This document shows positions 29,973 to 39,016 of a stretch of DNA of 64,000 bases, one piece after another. The translations under genes were made by a program, and so were the position numbers. The notes beneath the pieces are model-generated. The model searched no databases. It was given only the letters and a program-made list of their open reading frames with translations, and was not told the origin of the DNA. This DNA is from Phycicoccus sp. HDW14 (GTDB lineage Bacteria; Actinomycetota; Actinomycetes; Actinomycetales; Dermatophilaceae), in assembly GCF_011383005.1 (NCBI RefSeq), contig NZ_CP049935.1:1736001-1800000 (forward strand), in the 5' to 3' direction. How positions within the stretch are numbered: the stretch's first letter is position 1; each line of letters begins with the position of its first letter.

Positions 29973-31054
29973 TCAGAAGTCGACGGGGACGTCCGGGACG
30001 GCCTCGAGCTCGACCTTGACCCCGATGCCCAGCTTCTCCTTGATCTTCCGCTCGAGCTCGTCGGTGAGCTCGGGGTTGTCCTTGAGGAACTGGCGGGCGT
30101 TCTCCTTGCCCTGGCCGAGCTGGTCGCCGTCCATCGTGTACCAGGCACCGGCCTTGCGGACGAAGCCGTGGTCGACGCCCATGTCGATGAGGCCGCCCTC
30201 GCGGGAGATGCCCTGGCCGTAGAGGATGTCGAACTCGGCCTGCTTGAACGGCGGGCTGACCTTGTTCTTGACGACCTTGCAGCGGGTGCGGTTGCCGACC
30301 GCGTCGGTACCGTCCTTGAGGGTCTCGATGCGCCGCACGTCGAGGCGGACCGAGGCGTAGAACTTCAGCGCCTTGCCACCGGTGGTGGTCTCGGGCGAGC
30401 CGAACATCACGCCGATCTTCTCGCGCAGCTGGTTGATGAAGATCGCCGTCGTGCCCGTGGTGTTGAGGGCACCGGTGATCTTGCGCAGGGCCTGGGACAT
30501 CAGGCGGGCCTGGAGGCCGACGTGGCTGTCGCCCATCTCGCCCTCGATCTCGGCACGGGGCACGAGGGCCGCGACCGAGTCGATGACGATGATGTCGAGC
30601 GCGCCGGAACGAATGAGCATGTCGGCGATCTCGAGCGCCTGCTCCCCGTGTCGGGCTGGGAGACGAGCAGCGCGTCGGTGTCGACGCCGAGCTTCTTCGC
30701 GTACTCGGGGTCGAGGGCGTGCTCGGCGTCGATGAAGGCCGCGATGCCGCCGGCCTTCTGCGCGTTGGCCACCGCGTGCAGCGCGACGGTCGTCTTGCCG
30801 GAGGACTCCGGACCGTAGATCTCGACGACGCGGCCGCGGGGCAGACCCCCGATGCCGAGCGCGACGTCGAGCGCGATGGACCCGGTGGGGATGACGGCGA
30901 TGGGCGGGCGGACGTCGTCGCCGAGGCGCATGACCGCGCCCTTGCCGTGCTGCTTCTCGATCTGGGCCATCACCGAGGCGATGGCCTTGTCCTTCTCGCC
31001 GTCGTTGGCCGCAGCCACCGGGTTGGGCATCACGCTTCCACGAGCACCAGCCAT
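29973..31054 (-). CDS. recA: Recombinase RecA, frame break
   Basis: Homologous recombination and SOS co-protease. About 360 residues after correction. Walker [10 protein letters not shown] (81-89), then [37 protein letters not shown] and [19 protein letters not shown] with loop L2. The first half stops making sense after VSQPDTG, and the rest is in another frame. The C run at 30644-30647 is one base short; adding it gives [12 protein letters not shown]. No intein is present. Start ATG 31054, second ATG (MPNPV) possible. SOS box about 176 bases upstream. Confidence 0.95.
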
Positions 31055-31181
31055 GTCACACCTGTTCCTTCGTTCGTCATCGGACGCGCCCACCGGCGAC
31101 CAGCCCTCGCGGTCGGTCTCGTCGCGAGCTCTGGTCAGACGCTAGGTGGGGGCACCGACAACGGTCACGGGTCGCCGTGGG

Positions 31182-31222
31182 ACCTGTGGACGAGTGCCGC
31201 CGGAACCACCACCTGTGGACGA
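31182..31222 (-). repeat. Direct repeat ACCTGTGGACGA x2, DnaA-box-like
   Basis: Perfect 12-bp direct repeats at 31182-31193 and 31211-31222, read on the minus strand as TCGTCCACAGGT, which is one mismatch from the actinobacterial DnaA box TTGTCCACA. They lie in the recA promoter region between recA and mmuM. Confidence 0.6.
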
Positions 31223-31229
31223 CCATAGA

Positions 31230-31243
31230 CGAACACGTGTTCG
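31230..31243 (-). promoter_or_regulatory. SOS box (LexA site) upstream of recA
   Basis: CGAACACGTGTTCG is a perfect palindrome matching the actinobacterial LexA consensus CGAAC-N4-GTTCG. It lies 176 bases before the recA start. A lexA gene is not within this window. Confidence 0.88.
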
Positions 31244-31290
31244 ACGACGGGCACGACGCGCCGCGACACGCCGTGCCCCTACCGGGGCGG

Positions 31291-32231
31291 TCAGCGGGGC
31301 GGTACGGCGACTCCCCACATCGCCGCGACGTGGCGCACGTCGGTGCCACAGCAGCCACCGAGGACCCGCATCGCCGGCAGCAGCCGGCTGACCTCCATCT
31401 GGTCGGACGCCAGCTGCGCGGGGTCGCCGTCGTCGAGCTCCTCGGCCTCGTCGAGCTCGGCGTGGCTCATGGCCGAGGCGTTGGCACGCGTGCCCACGAC
31501 CCGGCGCACCCACTCCCCCTCGTCGAGCGCCGGCAGGACGTGGGTCGGGTGTGCGCAGTTGACGACGAAGTGGTCGGGGGCGGCGGCCACGTCGACGGCC
31601 TGCACGGCGTCGGCGAGCGTCGTCCCGTCGGGCAGCCGTCCGTCGGTCTCGACGGTGAACCCGACCGAGACCGGGATGCCGGCGTCGCGGGCGGCGAGGA
31701 CCACCCCGATGCCCTCGGCGGACGTCGTCAGGGTGAGCGCCGAGACGAGGTCGGCCCCTGCGTCGGCGAAAGCGCGCACCTGGGGTGCGTGGTAGTCGCG
31801 GGCCTCCTCGGGGTCGGGGGCCTCGCCCGCCACGTAGCCGTCGCCGCGCGGCCCCAGCTGGCCGGCGACGAGGACGGCCGCCACGTCGTAGCCGGCGGCC
31901 AGCTCGCGCAGCAGGTCGATCGCCGCGACGTTGGCCCGCACCATGGCGTCGACGTCGTAGCCAACCCGCGCCGCCCAGTCGGGGTTCGCCCGCCAGGTGG
32001 GCGACTCGAGGAGCAGCCCGGCCCCGGCGGCGGCCGCGACGGCGGCGTAGGCGTCGTAGTACCGCCCGAGCAGGTCCCGTCCGCCCGGGTCCTCGACGAG
32101 GGGAAGGCGGCGAACTCGGGCAGGTCGACACCGTGGTGGAAGATGAGGTCGGTCTCCAGGCCGCCGTCCGTGACGAAGCCGCGCAGCGCGGGGTCGTGCA
32201 GGGCCGCGAGGGACCCGGTGGTGGTCTCCAT
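31291..32231 (-). CDS. mmuM: Homocysteine S-methyltransferase, frame break
   Basis: Zinc enzyme that methylates homocysteine to methionine, usually with S-methylmethionine. About 313 residues. TDGGLETDLIFHHG opens the TIM barrel. Zinc ligands are the Cys in VVNCAHP and the Cys pair in LGGCCGTD near the C-terminus. N-terminal quarter (through EFAAFP) and the rest are in different frames, with one base missing in the G run 32100-32103 so that FAAFP joins LVEDPGG. Start ATG 32231. It sits between recA and an ABC exporter, where typical actinobacterial order has DUF3046 directly next to recA. Confidence 0.92.
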
Positions 32232-32271
32232 CCCCGGGAGTGTCCTCCCCACCGCGACGGCGCGGAAGCCC

Positions 32272-33081
32272 TCAGGTGAGCAGCAGCGTGGCGATGCGCC
32301 GGGCGGTGCCCCACACCCCGAGCGCCCCGAGCACGACGAGGTACGCGACGTGCCAGAGCATCCCCCAGCCGACCTCGCCGAGCAGCAGCGCCCGCTCGAT
32401 CGCCACGCCCTGGTACAGGGGCGTCGCCGCGACGAGCCACTGGAGGGCGTCGGGGTAGGTCGAGAGCGGGAAGAAGGTCGCCGAGAAGAGGAACATCGGC
32501 TGGATCGCGAGGGTGACGTAGTCGAAGTGCTGCCACGAGGACATGAACGTCGTCGCGAACATCCCGACGGCGCCGAAGGCCAGCCCGACGAGCACCGCGG
32601 CCGGCACCGCGAGCAGCGCCCACCAGGAGTGCACGAGGCCGGCGACCCAGGCGACGACGAGGAACATCGTCGAGTACAGGGCACCGCGCGAGAGCGACCA
32701 GAGGATCTCGCCGACGGCGATGTCCCGCGGCGAGACCGGCGTCGCGAGCATCGCGTCGTAGAGCCGCTGGTAGCGCAGCTTGAAGAAGACGTTGTACGTG
32801 CTGTCGGCGACCGCCCCGTTCATCGCGGAGGCGGCGAGCAGCGCGGGCGCGACGAACTCGGCGTAGGGAACGACCGTGCCGCCGTCGGTCGTGACGGTGC
32901 GCACCAGCGCCCCGAGGCCGATGCCGATGGAGAACAGGTAGAACACCGGCTCGACGAAGCCGCTGAGCAGCAGCAGCCAGGCCCGACGGAAGGCCGTGAC
33001 GTTGCGCATGAGGACGTAGCGCGCCAGGCCGATGCCCAGCGGTGCGGGCACGGCACCGGCGACGCGCGCGGCGGCGGTCAC
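32272..33081 (-). CDS. ABC-2 type transporter permease, second
   Basis: A 269-residue membrane protein with six predicted spans and the ABC-2 permease pattern. Segment FFKLRYQRLYDAMLATPVSP is the usual NodJ/DrrB-type loop, and QPMFLFSATFFPLSTYP is the conserved exporter signature. GTG start overlaps the previous permease stop (GTGA). With its partner and the ATP-binding gene it forms a NodIJ/DrrAB-like exporter; the substrate is unknown. Confidence 0.9.
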   Translation of the reverse strand: MTAAARVAGAVPAPLGIGLARYVLMRNVTAFRRAWLLLLSGFVEPVFYLFSIGIGLGALVRTVTTDGGTVVPYAEFVAPALLAASAMNGAVADSTYNVFFKLRYQRLYDAMLATPVSPRDIAVGEILWSLSRGALYSTMFLVVAWVAGLVHSWWALLAVPAAVLVGLAFGAVGMFATTFMSSWQHFDYVTLAIQPMFLFSATFFPLSTYPDALQWLVAATPLYQGVAIERALLLGEVGWGMLWHVAYLVVLGALGVWGTARRIATLLLT

Positions 33082-33935
33082 GAGAGCAGCCTGCGGGTGA
33101 AGGAGCGGTGGGCCAGCACCCAGCCGACCCCGACGTACACGAGCAGCACCGCGACGTGGAGCACCCCGGCCCACCCCGGCCACGCCCCCTCCGACGCGCT
33201 GCGGCACAGCTCGACCCCGTGCCAGAGCGGCGTGACCCAGGCCAGCGGCTGCATCCACCCCGGCAGCTGGTCGATCGGGAAGAAGGTGCCGGAGAAGAGC
33301 ATCAGCGGCGTCATGACGAAGCGGAAGAGGATGCTGAAGCCGCTGTCGGTCTCCATCCGGGCGGCGAGCGCGAAGACCGGGACCGAGAAGGCCATCCCCG
33401 TGAGCACCGCGGCCGGCACCGCCAGCAGCACCCACCACGACCCGAAGGCCCCGAACGGCGCCGCGACGGCGACGAAGATGGCGATGGCCGCCGCGAGCTG
33501 CAGCGCGATGACCGCGAGGTGACCCCCGAGCACCTCCCCCACGCGCAGCGGTGTGGCCAGCATCGCCGAGTACATGCGGTTCCACTTGATGTAGCCCATG
33601 ACCGCGTACGTGGAGTCGCCGAAGGCCAGCATCATCGCCTGCATCGCGAGGATGCCCGGGACGACGAAGCGCAGGTACGGAAGGCCGTCGACCCCACCGG
33701 CGCGGGCGTCGACGAGCGCCCCGAGGCCCAGGCCCATCGACAGGAGGAAGAACAGCGGCGAGGCGAACCGCCCCACGACCGAGCCCTTCCAGGTGCGCCG
33801 GTAGACCGCGAGGTGGTGGGCCATGACCGACCCGACCCGCTCGGCCCGCGTGGTGGGGCGGCGCCGCCCCGGAGCCAGCCGGCCGCTCGGCGCGGTGGCG
33901 ACCGAGCCGGTGGCGGGCGGTGCGTCGGCGGACAT
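33078..33935 (-). CDS. ABC-2 type transporter permease, first
   Basis: A 285-residue permease related to its neighbour. It carries GYIKWNRMYSAMLATPLRVGE and MTPLMLFSGTFFPIDQLPGW, matching the corresponding positions of the other permease. The N-terminal 40 residues are Pro/Arg rich and probably cytoplasmic. Six spans. Its ATG shares a base with the ATP-binding gene stop, so the three genes are a translationally coupled unit and the two permeases likely form a heterodimer. Confidence 0.9.
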   Translation of the reverse strand: MSADAPPATGSVATAPSGRLAPGRRRPTTRAERVGSVMAHHLAVYRRTWKGSVVGRFASPLFFLLSMGLGLGALVDARAGGVDGLPYLRFVVPGILAMQAMMLAFGDSTYAVMGYIKWNRMYSAMLATPLRVGEVLGGHLAVIALQLAAAIAIFVAVAAPFGAFGSWWVLLAVPAAVLTGMAFSVPVFALAARMETDSGFSILFRFVMTPLMLFSGTFFPIDQLPGWMQPLAWVTPLWHGVELCRSASEGAWPGWAGVLHVAVLLVYVGVGWVLAHRSFTRRLLS

Positions 33936-34864
33936 CAGTCGACCAGCGAGCGGCCGGTGAGGTGGAGGAAGACGTCCTCGAGCGTCGAGCGACGCACGAG
34001 CGCCGAGAGCGGACGGACGCCGCGGCCGTGCAGCGCGGCGAGGGTGTCGTCGCCGTCGGCCGTGTAGACGAGCAGCCGGTCGGGCAGCTCCTCGACCCGC
34101 TCGGCGACACCGGACACCGCCTCGACGTGCCGCTCCTGCTCGTCGACGGCGAAGCGCAGCTCGACGACCTCGCGCGTGGAGTAGGTGTCGATGAGCTCGC
34201 GCGGACTGCCCTCGGCGACGATCCGGCCGTGGTCCATGACGACGAGCCGGTCGCAGAGCTGCTCGGCCTCGTCCATGTAGTGCGTCGTGATGATGAGCGT
34301 GACGCCCTCGCGCTTGAGGCGGTAGAGCCGGTCCCACAGCACGTGCCGGGCCTGGGGGTCGAGGCCGGTCGTGGGCTCGTCGAGGAGCAGCACCTCGGGG
34401 TTGTTGACGAGGGCGCGGGCGATGGTCAGCCGGCGCTTCATCCCGCCGGAGAGCGGCTCGACCCGGTCGTGACGACGCTCGGTGAGCTGGGCGAAGTCGA
34501 GGAGCTCGTCGGTGCGGGCGCGCACCTCGCGCCGGGAGAGCCCGAAGAAGCGCCCGTAGACCCAGAGGTTCTCCTCGACCGAGAGGTCCTCGTCGAGCAT
34601 GTCCTGCTGCGGGCAGACCCCGAGCCGGGCCCGGATGGCCGGGCCGTCGGTGGCGGGGTCCATCCCGAGGATGCGCAGCTCGCCGCCGGTGACCGGGGAG
34701 ACGCAGCCGACCATCTTCATCGTGCTCGACTTGCCGGCGCCGTTGGGGCCGAGGAAGCCGAACGCCTCACCACGCATCACCTGCACGTCGATGCCGTCGA
34801 CCGCGGTGAAGTCGCCGAACGTCTTGGTCAGCCCCCTGGCGTGCAGGAGGACGTCATCGGTCAC
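33935..34864 (-). CDS. ABC transporter ATP-binding protein (NodI/DrrA-type)
   Basis: A 309-residue ATPase: Walker A GPNGAGKSS, Q-loop CPQQDML, signature LSGGMKRRL, Walker B VLLLDEPTTGLD, H-loop IITTHYMDEAEQ. A C-terminal extension of about 80 residues ends TLEDVFLHLTGRSLVD, as in DrrA and NodI. GTG start 34864. It energises the two permeases encoded immediately after it. Such exporters can carry antibiotics, lipids or teichoic-acid-like glycans. Confidence 0.93.
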   Translation of the reverse strand: MTDDVLLHARGLTKTFGDFTAVDGIDVQVMRGEAFGFLGPNGAGKSSTMKMVGCVSPVTGGELRILGMDPATDGPAIRARLGVCPQQDMLDEDLSVEENLWVYGRFFGLSRREVRARTDELLDFAQLTERRHDRVEPLSGGMKRRLTIARALVNNPEVLLLDEPTTGLDPQARHVLWDRLYRLKREGVTLIITTHYMDEAEQLCDRLVVMDHGRIVAEGSPRELIDTYSTREVVELRFAVDEQERHVEAVSGVAERVEELPDRLLVYTADGDDTLAALHGRGVRPLSALVRRSTLEDVFLHLTGRSLVD

Positions 34865-35063
34865 GAGGGACGACGCTAGCCCAGGGCGACGACACCGGGC
34901 ACTCGGGTTTCCGTCGCACGACGGGCAGCGGCGGACGCACTGACAGGCAGTACCGGCGACCCGCACGCCGCGCGAGCACGACCGGGGGTCGCTGCAGCAC
35001 GTTCTGCCTGTCCGTCGGCCCCGGCCGGTCTCTGCGCGGCGGCCGACCCCGCCGCCACCGTGC

Positions 35064-35288
35064 TCAGGTGCGGGGTGGGGGCAGCTCGCGGCCGTGGCGG
35101 CGCTCGACCGGCACGTCCATCTGCTCGCAGAGGGCCTCCCACACCTCGCGCGGCTGCTCGCCGGCGTCGAGGGCGGCCTGGGCGGTCAGGCCGCCGAGCG
35201 CCGTGAGGTGCTGACCGTTGGCGAGCGAGCGCGCGTAGGCCGCACCGAACTCCTCGGCCATGAGCTCCCAGAACCTCGAGTGACGCAC
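35064..35288 (-). CDS. DUF3046 family protein
   Basis: A 74-residue helical protein of the actinobacterial DUF3046 family (MRHSRFWELMAEEFGAAYAR opening, LGGLTAQAALDAGEQPREVW middle). It is usually found directly before recA. Here mmuM and an exporter separate it from recA by about 4 kb. Function unknown. GTG start 35288. Confidence 0.88.
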   Translation of the reverse strand: MRHSRFWELMAEEFGAAYARSLANGQHLTALGGLTAQAALDAGEQPREVWEALCEQMDVPVERRHGRELPPPRT

Positions 35289-35368
35289 CCGGTGATGGTA
35301 GGCGCCGCCCCGCGCGTCCCGGACCGGCGGGGTGCTGCGCGAGCGCGACCCGGCGGCATACTGACGCC

Positions 35369-36339
35369 ATGCGCCTCCTCACCGCCGACGGGGTCCCCAC
35401 GTCGCCCGCCCGTGTCCACGAGCCCACCGCTCCCCCGGTCCGCGTCGGACTGGTGCAGCACGCCTGGGACGAGGACGCCGACCGCCTGCGCGCCACCCTC
35501 CTCGACGGCGTGCGCACCGCCGCCGACGCCGGCGCCCGGGTCGTCTTCCTCCCGAGCTCACGCTGTCGCGCTACCCCGCCGCCACCCTCCCCTCCGGCCG
35601 CCCCGACGCGACGGCCGAGTCCCTCGACGACGGCCCGACGATGGCCTTCGCCCGCGAGGCCGCCGCAGCAGCCGGTGTCCACGTCCACGCCAGCCTCTTC
35701 GAGAAGGCCCCCGCCCCGGACGGCTCCGACGACGGGCTCGGGTTCAACACCGCGGTGCTCGTCGCCCCCGACGGCACTCTGGTCGGTCGCACCCGCAAGA
35801 CCCACATCCCCGTCACGGCGGGGTACTACGAGGACAAGTACTTCCGGGCCGGTCCCCCGCAGGACGCCTACCCGGTCTACGAGCTCGACGCCCTCGACGG
35901 GATGCGGGTCGGCCTGCCGACCTGCTGGGACGAGTGGTTCCCCGAGGTCGCGCGCTCCTACGGCCTCGCCGGCGCGCAGGTGCTCGTCTACCCGACGGCC
36001 ATCGGCTCCGAGCCCGACCACCCGGACTTCGACACCCAGCCGCTCTGGCAGCACACGATCGTCGGGCACGCCATCGCCAACGGGGTCTTCGTCGTCGTGC
36101 CCAACCGGTACGGCACCGAGGGCCTCATCACCTTCTACGGCAGCTCGTTCATCGCCGACCCCTACGGCCGCGTGCTCGTGCAGGCGCCGCGCGACGAGGC
36201 GGCCGTGCTCGTCGCCGACCTCGACCTCGCGCAGGGGAAGGACTGGATCGACCTCTTCCCGTTCCTGTCGACCCGCCGCCCCGACTCCTACGCCTCGCTC
36301 GCCGAGCCGGTGCGCGCCGAGCACCGCCGGGAGGGCTGA
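35369..36339 (+). CDS. aguB: N-carbamoylputrescine amidase (nitrilase family), frame break
   Basis: Carbon-nitrogen hydrolase converting N-carbamoylputrescine to putrescine. About 323 residues with triad Glu63 (LPELTLS), Lys144 (RKTHIP) and Cys186 (PTCWDEWFPEVA). The CWDEWFPE context is that of AguB rather than of plain nitrilases. The first 61 residues and the rest are in different frames: the C run at 35551-35553 lacks one base. Start ATG 35369. aguA follows after 3 bases, so the pair forms an operon degrading agmatine. Confidence 0.92.
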
Positions 36340-36342
36340 CCC

Positions 36343-37379
36343 GTGGGCTGGCGGATGCCGCCCGAGTGGGCGCCGCACGAGCGCACCTGGATGGCCTGGC
36401 CGTCGTCCGGCTACACGCTGGGCGACACCGAGGCCGACGCCGACGAGGCACGCGCCACCTGGGCCGATGTCGCGCTGGCGGTGTCGCGGTTCGAGCCGGT
36501 GACGGTGGTCGTCGACCCGGGCGCCGTGTCCGTGGCCCGGCACTGGCTCGACGAGGGACGGCACGGGCACTACCGGGTCGACCTGCTCGAGGCCCCGCTC
36601 GACGACGCGTGGATGCGCGACATCGGGCCGACCTTCGTCGTGTCCGACGCAGGAGCGCTCGGCGCCGTCGACTGGGTCTTCAACGGCTGGGGCGCGCAGG
36701 AGTGGGCGTCGTGGGAGCAGGACGCGAAGGTCGGCACGTTCGTCGCCGGGCGGGCGGGGCCGAGCGCATCGGGTCCGACCTCGTCAACGAGGGCGGCGGC
36801 ATCCACGTCGACGGTGAGGGCACGGTGCTGCTCACCGAGACGGTGCAGCTCGACCCGGGCCGCAACCCCGGGCTCGCCCGCGCCGACGTCGAGGCCGAGA
36901 TGGCGCGCACCATCGGTGCGACACAGTGCATCTGGCTGCCCCGCGGCCTGACCCGCGACTACGACGAGTTCGGCACCCGCGGCCACGTCGACATCGTCGC
37001 GACCTTCGCCGCGCCGGGGGTCGTGCTGCTGCACTGGCAGGCCGACAGCGCACACCCCGACCACGAGGTGTCGGTCGAGCTCGAGGGGCTGCTGTCGTCG
37101 GCGGTCGACGCCGCCGGCCGGCCGCTGGAGGTCGTGCGCGTCCCGGCCCCGAGGACCCTCGAGGACGACGACGGCTGGGTCGACTGGTCCTACATCAACC
37201 ACCTCGTCGTCAACGACGGGGTCGTCGCCTGCACCTACGACGACCCGCAGGATGCCGACTCGCTCGGGGTGCTCGAGGCCGCCTACCCCGGGCGCGAGGT
37301 CGTCGGCGTCGACGCCCGCCCGCTCTTCGCCCGCGGTGGCGGCATCCACTGCATCACCCAGCAGCAGCCCCGGGTCTGA
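36343..37379 (+). CDS. aguA: Agmatine deiminase, frame break
   Basis: Hydrolyses agmatine to N-carbamoylputrescine and ammonia. About 345 residues of the pentein fold: MPPEWAPHERTWMAWPSSGY opening, DAWMRDIGPTFVV, NEGGGIHVDGEG, and catalytic Cys337 in GGGIHCITQQQP. The frame changes at the G run 36756-36759; one more G joins GRAG to AERIGSDLVNEGG. GTG start 36343. With aguB it supplies putrescine or nitrogen from agmatine. Confidence 0.93.
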
Positions 37380-37400
37380 GGGGCCAGCGCCGACCGGACC

Positions 37401-37475
37401 CGGCTCGCGAGCCGCCCCGGTGGTCGCGAGCCGCGTCGTCCCGGCTCGCGACGGCCTCGACCGGCTCGCGAGCCG
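37401..37475. repeat. Array of four CGGCTCGCGAGCCG-type palindromes
   Basis: Two perfect copies (37401-37414, 37462-37475) flank two half copies (GTCGCGAGCCG at 37423, CGGCTCGCGA at 37442). The TCGCGA cores are centred 19, 22 and 20 bases apart, about two helical turns. They lie between aguA and an acetyltransferase gene. A third perfect copy is at 10318. Confidence 0.9.
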
Positions 37476-37514
37476 TTCTGTGGGCGTCGGACCCCACGCC
37501 TAGGGTCTCGGGTC

Positions 37515-37988
37515 ATGACGACGACCCTGCGCCCGGTCCGCGACGACGACCACGACGCACTCTTCGAGTTCCAGCGCGACCCCGAGGCCGTGCGGATGGC
37601 CGCCTTCACGCGCGCCGACCCCGACGACCGTGCCGCCTTCGACGAGCACCAGCACCGGGTGCGCACCGGCGAGGGCATCCGGCACCGGGCCATCGAGCGC
37701 GACGGCGTGCTCGTCGGCACCGTCGCCGCGTTCACGATCGAGGGCGAGCGCGAGGTCACGTACTGGGTCGACCCCGCGCGGTGGGGCGAGGGCATCGCCA
37801 CGGAGGCCCTGGGGCTGCTGCTCGCCGAGGAGCCGGAGCGGCCGGTGTACGGGCGGGTCGCGGCGCACAACGCCGGGTCGCGCCGGGTCCTCGAGCACTG
37901 CGGCTTCGTCGTCGTCGGTCAGGACCGGGGCTTCGCCGCGGGGGTCGGCACCGACACCGACGAGCTCGTGCTGCGCCTCGACGCCTGA
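37515..37988 (+). CDS. GNAT acetyltransferase (RimJ/RimL type)
   Basis: A 157-residue acetyl-CoA-dependent transferase. TTLRPVRDDDHDAL opens it, DPARWGEGIATEALGLLL is the acetyl-CoA-binding motif A, and HNAGSRRVLEHCGF is motif B. Substrate unknown. ATG 37515 follows the palindrome array by 39 bases, which could regulate it. Confidence 0.87.
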   Translation: MTTTLRPVRDDDHDALFEFQRDPEAVRMAAFTRADPDDRAAFDEHQHRVRTGEGIRHRAIERDGVLVGTVAAFTIEGEREVTYWVDPARWGEGIATEALGLLLAEEPERPVYGRVAAHNAGSRRVLEHCGFVVVGQDRGFAAGVGTDTDELVLRLDA

Positions 37989-38001
37989 GAGTCGTTGCCG
38001 C

Positions 38002-38934
38002 TCAGGGGCTTCCGGGCGCGAGGGCCTCGAGCAGCGCCTCGGCCCGGTCGAGCGCGGCCTGCTCCTCGACGTCGAGGGTGCCGACCGCCGGCGACAGGTT
38101 GAGGTCGAGCAGCACCTCCGTCGCCCCGTGCGCCCCGAGGACGCCGACGTCGTCGAGCAGCTGCTCGCGGGTTCCGTGGAAGGGGCGCCGCCCGGGGCCG
38201 GGGTCGGTGTCCACCAGGTCGGGGACGACGCGCACGAGCACCCGCAGCGCGTCGGGGTCGCGGCCGGCCTGCTCCGCCCCGGCCCGCACGACGGCGACGT
38301 CGGAGGACAGCCGTGTCGGGTCGTGGGTGCTGCTCGCGATCCACCCCTGCGCCAGGCGCCCCGCCCGCCGCAGGGCCGGCTCGGCGGCGGCCCCGACGAG
38401 GATCGGCGGGTGCGGTCGCTGCACCGGTGGCGGCCCCAGGTGCGAGCGCGGCACCGTGTAGAACTCGCCGGCGAACTCGACCGGGTCCTCGGTCCAGAGC
38501 GCGACGAGGCACCGGAGGTACTCCTCGAAGCGCGCGCCCCGGCGCTCCATCGGGACGCCGGCGGCCTCGTGCTCCTCGGGCAGCCACCCCATCCCGACGC
38601 CGGCCGTCAGCCGGCCCCCGGACACGACGTCGAGGGAGGCCAGCTGCTTGGCCATCAGGGCCGGCGCCGTGAAGGGCGCGCAGAGCGTGGCCGTGCCGAG
38701 CCCGACCCGACCGGTGTGCCCGGCGGCCAGCGCCAGGGCGACGACCGGGTCGAGGACGCTGCGGTGCGCGGGCCCCAGCCGGCCGTCGGCCGGCCACAGG
38801 GTGCGCTGGAAGGTCCAGAGCGAGGCCCAGCCCAGTGCCTCGGCCCGACGGGCGACGTGCACCAGCGCGCCCGGGGTCGCCCAGCGGCCGGCCACGGGCA
38901 GGCCGAACCCGAGCAGGGGCTGCTGCGCCGTCAC
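38002..38934 (-). CDS. LLM class F420-dependent oxidoreductase
   Basis: A 310-residue luciferase-like TIM barrel. VARRAEALGWASLWTFQR and VVSGGRLTAGVGMGWLPEEHEAAG are typical of actinobacterial F420-dependent LLM enzymes. Whether F420 or FMN is used cannot be told from sequence alone. Substrate unknown. GTG start 38934. Convergent with the acetyltransferase gene, 13 bases apart. Confidence 0.88.
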   Translation of the reverse strand: MTAQQPLLGFGLPVAGRWATPGALVHVARRAEALGWASLWTFQRTLWPADGRLGPAHRSVLDPVVALALAAGHTGRVGLGTATLCAPFTAPALMAKQLASLDVVSGGRLTAGVGMGWLPEEHEAAGVPMERRGARFEEYLRCLVALWTEDPVEFAGEFYTVPRSHLGPPPVQRPHPPILVGAAAEPALRRAGRLAQGWIASSTHDPTRLSSDVAVVRAGAEQAGRDPDALRVLVRVVPDLVDTDPGPGRRPFHGTREQLLDDVGVLGAHGATEVLLDLNLSPAVGTLDVEEQAALDRAEALLEALAPGSP

Positions 38935-39016
38935 GGGGACACTCTCGCAGCCCGGTCGGGGGTGGACGCGCTCGCCGCCGAGCCCGACGTGCGGGCTCGG
39001 CGGCGGACGACGGGGC

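Noticed and set aside
29973..31054. Intein in recA
   Set aside because: No inserted sequence; the coding length is normal once one base is restored.
36343..37379. aguA and similar genes as pseudogenes
   Set aside because: Single-base losses at G/C runs and intact downstream frames in many genes point to assembly error.
37401..37475. CRISPR-like array
   Set aside because: Palindromic units of 14 bases with about 6-base gaps, two of them partial, and no cas gene nearby.
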